The notes below the pieces were generated by a model. It ran no database searches and had not been told where the DNA came from. It saw nothing but the letters and a program-made list of their open reading frames with translations. Positions 6,519 through 11,027 of a DNA stretch of 11,027 nucleotides are shown here, in pieces. Positions within the stretch are counted from its first letter, which is position 1, and each line of letters opens with the position of its first letter. This DNA comes from Candidatus Thorarchaeota archaeon MP11T_1. GTDB taxonomy: Archaea > Asgardarchaeota > Thorarchaeia > Thorarchaeales > Thorarchaeaceae. The stretch is taken from NCBI GenBank assembly GCA_002825515.1, contig PJET01000059.1:1-11027 (forward strand). The letters are read 5' to 3'. A program made the translations under genes and the position numbers.

Positions 6519-6983
6519 TTATGTAGCAAATCTATAGGGCACATAATCTGTCATAGTGACATCTTTTCCGAGCATCTTCAGGCCCATCACAATCTGGCCT
6601 CTGTGATATGTGAAATGATTCACAAGATGGAAATACATCTCTTCAAATGTAACCACAACCTTCTTTCCTGCTCTCTCATCCATGAACTGATCAACAGTTC
6701 TTTCTTCAATCAGATTCTGCCATTTCTTCAGATAGCTCACAATGAATTGATACAGGTCATCCTGCGTCATATTCAGAAGATCAGGTTCTTCAGGTTCCTC
6801 ACTATGCCAATCGTGAAACCACTCCCATGTGTCTTGAGCAAGGTGGACATACCTCCTATGAATACTACCTGTGCCTTCCGCAAGGGGTCGAGTGAATTCA
6901 TCTTCGGTGAGTGTTTCAACAATTCCCCATATTTCATCATTTGCCCAAGTCAAGTAGCTTGCTAGCTTTGGTATAAGGGTCAT
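6519..6983 (-). CDS. DinB-fold (DinB/YfiT-like) metal-binding protein
   Basis: This is a 154-residue four-helix-bundle protein of the DinB/YfiT-like group. The metal-site histidines sit in the expected order: His47 in RRYVHLAQDTWEW on the second helix, and His123 and His127 in the C-terminal NHFTYHRGQI. The 'H-x-x-x-H-R-G-Q' signature is the clearest family mark. The N-terminus has the usual first helix with 'Y-x-x-W-A-N-D-E-I', residues 10-18. Relatives in bacteria include DNA-damage-inducible proteins and thiol-dependent transferases, so a metal-dependent transferase or hydrolase role is possible but not shown. ATG 6983 has no Shine-Dalgarno site, and an AT-rich core lies about 30 bases upstream, suggesting a leaderless or short-leader transcript. 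It is divergent from the short-chain dehydrogenase gene and convergent with the AHSA1-like gene. Confidence 0.88.
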   Translation of the reverse strand: MTLIPKLASYLTWANDEIWGIVETLTEDEFTRPLAEGTGSIHRRYVHLAQDTWEWFHDWHSEEPEEPDLLNMTQDDLYQFIVSYLKKWQNLIEERTVDQFMDERAGKKVVVTFEEMYFHLVNHFTYHRGQIVMGLKMLGKDVTMTDYVPYRFAT

Positions 6984-7002
6984 ATTGCATCAATATATGA
7001 CG

Positions 7003-7020
7003 CTGTTTTAAATTAAACAG
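7003..7020. promoter_or_regulatory. Inverted repeat over a shared divergent promoter core
   Basis: CTGTTT (7003-7008) and AAACAG (7015-7020) form a perfect inverted repeat with a six-base AT spacer. The whole site reads CTGTTTTAAATTAAACAG. A further half-site-like AAAACAG lies just to the right (7023-7029). The centre lies about 28 bases upstream of the DinB-gene ATG and about 60 bases upstream of ATG 7071. The AT-rich core could therefore act as box A for one or both genes and the repeat as an operator. This is inference from position and symmetry. Confidence 0.45.
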
Positions 7021-7070
7021 TCAAAACAGAAGATTTCTATTCGATAATCCTGATTCAATTGAGAATCACC

Positions 7071-7910
7071 ATGAAAGGTAAAGTTGTCATTGTAACAGGC
7101 AGTAATTCAGGAATTGGAAAGGAAACGGCTCTCGCCCTAGCTGAGAAGGGAGCTACTGTAGTTACTGTTGTCCGGAACCGTGAGATGGGTCAACAGGCAT
7201 GTGAATCCATAGTTGCAGGAACAGGAAATGACTCTGTAGACATGATGCTCTGCGATTTATCATCAATGAGTACAATCAGGAAGTTCGCTGAGGAATTCAA
7301 GGGCAAGTATGACCGACTTGATGTCTTAATCAACAACGCAGGTGCGGTCTTTAGCAAGAGACAGGTGACAAGTGAGGGGTTTGAACATACACTTGCAGTA
7401 AACTATCTTGCTCCATTTCTTCTAACGCATGAACTACTTCCACTCCTTAAGAAAAGTGCACCCTCTAGAGTGATTAACCTCTCATCTGGTTTGGCTACCA
7501 GATCCGAGTTGAATTTAGACGACCTACAGAGCGAGTCTGGTTACAAATCCCAGAAGGTATATGGTAGTGCCAAGCTCATGATTGAGATGTTCACTTATGA
7601 GATGGCTCGACGACTCGAGGGCACTGGCGTTTCAGTGAATGCGGTTCGTCCTGGTTTTGTCGCAACTAATCTTGGTCGTAGTAGTGGTAGCCTCAGCTCT
7701 AGAATCATGTTTGGTATGATGAAGCCCTTTCAACTCAGCCCAAAGGAAGGCGCAGAAACCTCGGTCTATGTAGCAAGCTCTTCCGAAGTAGAGGGACTGA
7801 CAGGTAAATGCTTCAGAAAATGTGAGGTAACCACCACCTCTGAAATTTCGTATGATGTTGAGAAACAGAAACTGCTCTGGAACAAGACAGTTGAGCTACT
7901 AGGACTCTAG
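7071..7910 (+). CDS. Short-chain dehydrogenase/reductase, retinol-dehydrogenase-like
   Basis: This is a cytosolic NAD(P)-dependent oxidoreductase of the classical SDR family, 279 residues from ATG 7071. Numbering from it, the cofactor motif is TGSNSGIG (9-16), with Arg35 after the second strand, which hints at NADP(H) preference. Asp62 in CDLSS contacts adenine, and NNAG is at 88-91. The catalytic residues are Asn111 (AVNYLAP), Ser138 or Ser139 (INLSSG), Tyr164 and Lys168 (YGSAK). The PGFVATNL loop follows. The C-terminal stretch with GKCFRKCE and LWNKTVELLGL is like that of RDH/WWOX-type SDRs. The substrate is unknown; many prokaryotic members carry this label without tested activity. An in-frame TTG at 7059 would add four residues, but the ATG gives the usual family N-terminus. 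No Shine-Dalgarno site is evident. The end overlaps the next convergent gene by 12 bases. Confidence 0.93.
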   Translation: MKGKVVIVTGSNSGIGKETALALAEKGATVVTVVRNREMGQQACESIVAGTGNDSVDMMLCDLSSMSTIRKFAEEFKGKYDRLDVLINNAGAVFSKRQVTSEGFEHTLAVNYLAPFLLTHELLPLLKKSAPSRVINLSSGLATRSELNLDDLQSESGYKSQKVYGSAKLMIEMFTYEMARRLEGTGVSVNAVRPGFVATNLGRSSGSLSSRIMFGMMKPFQLSPKEGAETSVYVASSSEVEGLTGKCFRKCEVTTTSEISYDVEKQKLLWNKTVELLGL

Positions 7911-9998
7911 GGATTGACCGAACGATTTCTTGAAATTCTCGGACTTCTCATAGAAACCATACTTCTTCCAAGCCGCCATGGCTGAGTCATATGTTTCCCT
8001 AGCCATTCTAAGATACTTCTCATTGGCTAGCCTTTTCCAAGCATTCGATAAGAGGTCCATTAGAGGAACAGACATCATTGCAAGCTCGTAGTCGAATTTT
8101 CTGGGATCCTGTACTACGACTCTGTTCAAGTCAACAACCCTGTCCACAATTCTCTTCAAATCAGCCTCATCCACTGTTTCTGCAATCAAGGATGCATGAT
8201 AACTTGCAGACATTGCGTCATCCCTGATTACTTCACCAAATGATAGGAACCACTCCTGTACATCCAATGCGATGTCAACGCCCTGCTTGAGAACTCTTGT
8301 ACGAATCTCGCCTTGGAGCAATCTTGATGCCAGCGCGGTCAGTGAAGTGTTTGTGTTACACAAGTATGTGGCATAAGTGGTTGGACGAGTAATCTGGGTT
8401 GCATCAATTGTGTTAATGTCAAGAAGCTGCATGGCTGCATATAGCAATCGAATCTCAGCATCTGGTAACTTCCCCGCCCTTGTGAGTACAGGGGATATGG
8501 AATTTGTCACAACAAATAGTGAGAATCGAACACGAGCCTTTGGCCACTCTTCAACCAGAACTTCGTAGATATCACCTAAGAAATCTATTGTTCGCTGAAT
8601 ATGGAGGAATCTTGCATCACCAGTGGATAAGAAATAGTACTCTGCATGAGCAACACCCACACTCTGGAAGACACTATCAAGAGTATACGCAAACAGAGGG
8701 ATGTCCGTCAGCATCAGCTCTCTGAAATAATCTCGATATAACATCAGAACCTCTTCGAGGAAGCCTTTACGCTCACCTATTGATAACACAGGCGACTCGG
8801 TCAAAGCTGTCAAAACAGCAATATAGTTCTGCAACTTCAATGAAGCTGTAATCCCAATCTCAATGCCCTTCCCCTCTTTCTGGAGTTCCCACATTAATTC
8901 TTCATTCGTGACCCATGTAATACTCCCTAAGATACTGGAGATCTGAGCCTTGTATAGACCAAGTTCATCTTTGAATCCGTCATAGCTTGTTATGGAGTAT
9001 AGCTTATTGAAGATGTTATTCCGTTCTTGAATTGACTTAATGAACGAACAATACACTTCTGATTTTCCACTATATAGCTTTACCAAATTATCAGCAAACT
9101 CTGTGTAGTCTGCTACTCGAACATCCAAGAAGAGGAAACCGAGCATGAGGTTCTCATCATCCTCAATGAACTCAAAATAGTTCATTGAATCCCTGAAAAC
9201 ACGAACATAGTCTGCAGGGATGACCTCACCAGCCACAGATCCCACAAGAATCTTGGCAAGATCAGTGAAAGCATGACTATCCGGCAGCTTTGATGTAATA
9301 ACTCTTAACTCTGCGAGAGTTGGGGGAATTGCTTTCGTCATGGAATGTGCCAAGGCCCCCATCTTTATACTGAATATTCCTGCAACTGGTCCTTCATGTC
9401 CTATTGCGATTGCACAGGCTTTATCGAACTCCCCCCTCATAGCGTGGGCTAAGGCATCAGATAATAATCCTCTAGACTCCTCCTTGAATTGGTTCCATCT
9501 CTTTTCAGGCTCAGGTCTGGTTAGAAGGTCATCGACTTCCTGAATTACATTAGCAAATCGACTCTCATTTTTCATCACTTCATAGATTGGGTTCCAAACA
9601 TTAGCGAGTGCCTCAGGAAAGGAGGTTTCAATGTGGTTTCTAACGTAGGGCTCAAGAATTTGGTCGATGATGTTCATCTGCTCATCGTTAACAGACCCGT
9701 CAGCAATCTGAATCTTGGACTCATCTATTTTCTCAGCGATTATACGTAGAAGGCTGTCCATATAGTCCTCAGCCTTACTCACCAGAGCTACCACAGTGAA
9801 ACCCTTGTTCGTTTCTGTGACAATCAATGTGTTGTCTTTGAATGCCAATCTCCTGACTTCGCCACTCCCAGTTATGTTACTCAGCGCTTTGGTAGCTTCA
9901 ATCAATGGCCCTAGAATGGGCTCTCCTTCCGCCTCCATTGAGCTCTTAAACCTGATAGGTACTCCGCCTACAGTCAGAACACCCATCAGTCTAATCAT
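7899..9998 (-). CDS. Large protein with longin/roadblock-like N-terminal domain and long helical region
   Basis: I do not recognise a named family. The 699-residue product starts at ATG 9998 (another Met at residue 5). Residues 1-125 predict a strand-strand-helix-three strands-helix(-helix) order. A hairpin lies at 2-18 (GVLTVGGVPIRF), a helix at 27-43, strands near 48-53, 56-62 and 66-73, and helices near 76-92 and 104-122. This is the order of longin-like and, more loosely, roadblock-like small domains that regulate GTPases or trafficking in eukaryotes and are abundant in Asgard archaea. The rest, about 125-699, looks almost wholly helical, with amphipathic helices and no membrane segment, signal peptide or catalytic motif; it may be an alpha-solenoid scaffold. 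The gene stands alone, divergent from the Fe-S protein and overlapping the dehydrogenase gene tail-to-tail by 12 bases. The gene is certain; the domain call is by eye. Confidence 0.8.
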   Translation of the reverse strand: MIRLMGVLTVGGVPIRFKSSMEAEGEPILGPLIEATKALSNITGSGEVRRLAFKDNTLIVTETNKGFTVVALVSKAEDYMDSLLRIIAEKIDESKIQIADGSVNDEQMNIIDQILEPYVRNHIETSFPEALANVWNPIYEVMKNESRFANVIQEVDDLLTRPEPEKRWNQFKEESRGLLSDALAHAMRGEFDKACAIAIGHEGPVAGIFSIKMGALAHSMTKAIPPTLAELRVITSKLPDSHAFTDLAKILVGSVAGEVIPADYVRVFRDSMNYFEFIEDDENLMLGFLFLDVRVADYTEFADNLVKLYSGKSEVYCSFIKSIQERNNIFNKLYSITSYDGFKDELGLYKAQISSILGSITWVTNEELMWELQKEGKGIEIGITASLKLQNYIAVLTALTESPVLSIGERKGFLEEVLMLYRDYFRELMLTDIPLFAYTLDSVFQSVGVAHAEYYFLSTGDARFLHIQRTIDFLGDIYEVLVEEWPKARVRFSLFVVTNSISPVLTRAGKLPDAEIRLLYAAMQLLDINTIDATQITRPTTYATYLCNTNTSLTALASRLLQGEIRTRVLKQGVDIALDVQEWFLSFGEVIRDDAMSASYHASLIAETVDEADLKRIVDRVVDLNRVVVQDPRKFDYELAMMSVPLMDLLSNAWKRLANEKYLRMARETYDSAMAAWKKYGFYEKSENFKKSFGQSLES

Positions 9999-10191
9999 TT
10001 CAGATTCACTACCTATTCGAGAAACCTGATTCTCATTACATCCAACGAAAAAAGCCTTCTTGATACGGATTATTCTCCAAGTTCCGATAGTGTACCGTCG
10101 TTTATTTTTTGTAAATTCCTTTAGATAAATACGGGATTCTTAAATATCGCATTCTTCGTCGAGGTGCACTACCAAGATACAGGCGATAGCA
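9999..10191. other. Divergent intergenic region between the longin-like and Fe-S genes
   Basis: This is the largest gap in the window, 193 bases. It holds a candidate box A for the plus-strand gene near 10139-10147. It also has a T-rich patch around 10100-10109 (TTTATTTTTT), which on the minus strand reads as an A-rich box A-like stretch for the longin-like gene, though this would imply a leader of about 75 bases. A weak AGGT-type ribosome site precedes ATG 9998 on the minus strand. No RNA gene or clear hairpin was seen. Confidence 0.4.
10139..10147 (+). promoter_or_regulatory. Possible box A promoter of the Fe-S protein gene
   Basis: CTTAAATAT, preceded by purine-containing ACGGGAT, lies about 50 bases before ATG 10192. 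Transcription would start near 10170, leaving a leader of about 20 bases. An overlapping stop (TAA 10141-10143) in the gene's frame shows that the coding region cannot extend through it. Confidence 0.4.
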
Positions 10192-11027
10192 ATGTGTGAA
10201 TGGTGTCTAAAACACGGTGATGGCGGCAAGTGGTATGAAAATGCTAGACTATACAAAGATGAACTAGCTGATGAATACAATGCCAGAGAATACCTAGAAG
10301 AACAATGGAAGAACATGGAAACCCTCTTCATCCGAAAGATAATGGGATTCAACTCAATTGGCCTTGGATATAAGATGCAGATGCCCATCATCGGTCGTTT
10401 AATCAGAACGGTTGTAGAAGGTCAAATTCACAGTGAGAAGAAGGGCAGAAATCCAGTCAGAGCAGATGGCCACTTTGGTCAAGTTATCCCTCTAGAGGAC
10501 GCCCAACACATCATGGGAAATCTTGCTGCTGAACCCATTATCAAGAATTACTGTGTCTGTAGATATATGCAGAGAGGGATAAAGGACGCAGTCTGTATCA
10601 ACTTTGGTCAACTTTCAGAGGTGATAGAGAAACACACAAGATACATCCCCGAGGGTGTGAAATACAGACTTGATCGTGAGGAAGCAATTCAGGCCTTACA
10701 GGAACAGAACGAGAAAGGGTATGTAGCTTCTGTTTGGTTCCAACCAGTTCCATATATCAACGCAATTTGCTCATGCGAAACACCAGAGTGTGGTGGACTA
10801 CGCCTTAGAAATGACTTTGATCTAAAGACAGTCTACAAAGGCGAGTATGTTATTGATATCAATATTGACAATTGCCAAGGATGCAAATCTTGCGTCCGTA
10901 TGTGTCAGTTTAATGCACTCCGGTATCTGCCATCTGTAAAACGTGTCATAGTAGACTTGAACAAATGCTTTGGATGCGGCGTCTGTAGGCATGCATGCAA
11001 ACATGATGCACTGAATCTCATACCAAG
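10192..11027 (+). CDS. Cys-rich iron-sulfur protein with two 4Fe-4S motifs (3' end cut off)
   Basis: The first 278 residues are visible and the frame is open at the window's right edge. The C-terminal part seen is a dicluster ferredoxin domain: Cys228, 231, 234, 238 (C-x2-C-x2-C-x3-C, followed by QFNAL) and Cys259, 262, 265, 269 (same spacing, followed by KHDAL). Each should bind one 4Fe-4S cluster and pass electrons. Upstream lie more cysteines: MCEWC at the start (Cys2, Cys5), C-V-C-R (121-123) with Cys135, and ICSCETPEC (193, 195, 200). Similar CxCR...C and ICxC patterns occur in a group of poorly studied archaeal and bacterial 4Fe-4S proteins. ATG 10192 is the only ATG start candidate after an in-frame stop at 10141 and has no strong Shine-Dalgarno site. 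The redox partner and substrate are unknown. No membrane segment is seen, so it is probably cytosolic. Confidence 0.88.
   Translation, partial: MCEWCLKHGDGGKWYENARLYKDELADEYNAREYLEEQWKNMETLFIRKIMGFNSIGLGYKMQMPIIGRLIRTVVEGQIHSEKKGRNPVRADGHFGQVIPLEDAQHIMGNLAAEPIIKNYCVCRYMQRGIKDAVCINFGQLSEVIEKHTRYIPEGVKYRLDREEAIQALQEQNEKGYVASVWFQPVPYINAICSCETPECGGLRLRNDFDLKTVYKGEYVIDINIDNCQGCKSCVRMCQFNALRYLPSVKRVIVDLNKCFGCGVCRHACKHDALNLIP

Noticed and set aside
7059..7070. TTG start four codons before the dehydrogenase ATG
   Set aside because: It adds MRIT, has no ribosome site, and the ATG at 7071 gives the usual family N-terminus just before the first strand.
10140..10391. Minus-strand open frame opposite the start of the Fe-S gene
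   Set aside because: It is antisense to the conserved MCEWC start region, and its Ser/Tyr-rich product looks like a shadow of the coding strand.

Overview
The window looks like a stretch of an archaeal chromosome. Many genes have no or weak Shine-Dalgarno sites but AT-rich box A-like elements about 25-45 bases upstream, while genes inside the transporter operon have strong internal Shine-Dalgarno sites. GTG and TTG starts are used. Base composition is moderately AT-rich. The long protein with a longin-like N-terminus followed by helices, and the Cys-rich protein beginning MCEWC, fit best with an Asgard-type archaeon (for example Thorarchaeota). That placement is inference, not proof.

Layout: (1) Bases 1-3680 (+) hold a tightly packed ABC import operon of the BmpA / basic membrane lipoprotein (nucleoside or simple sugar) type: a double ATPase cut by the window's left edge, then two permeases. 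The substrate-binding lipoprotein is not in the window and is probably upstream. (2) Bases 3800-5862 hold three membrane protein genes: a small two-helix protein (+), a seven-segment protein resembling an ECF-type substrate-capture (S) component (-), and a six-segment protein with a charged Pro/Glu/Lys tail (+). (3) Bases 5976-6983 hold a convergent pair of small soluble proteins, an AHSA1/SRPBCC protein (+) and a DinB-fold protein (-), with a hairpin plus T-run terminator between them. (4) Bases 7071-7910 (+) encode a short-chain dehydrogenase of the retinol-dehydrogenase-like group, sharing a divergent promoter region with the DinB gene. That region contains an inverted repeat over the AT-rich core. 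(5) Bases 7899-9998 (-) encode a 699-residue protein with a longin/roadblock-like N-terminal domain and a long helical remainder. (6) Bases 10192-11027 (+) encode a Cys-rich iron-sulfur protein with two C-terminal 4Fe-4S motifs, cut by the right edge.

Only the transporter genes clearly work together: the ATPase drives import through the heterodimer of the two permeases. The remaining genes look like single transcription units with local promoters. No rRNA, tRNA, CRISPR array, insertion sequence, integrase or attachment site was recognised. No gap between genes exceeds 300 bases; the largest is 9999-10191. I did not find a convincing undescribed multi-gene system. The most unusual gene is the longin-like/helical protein.
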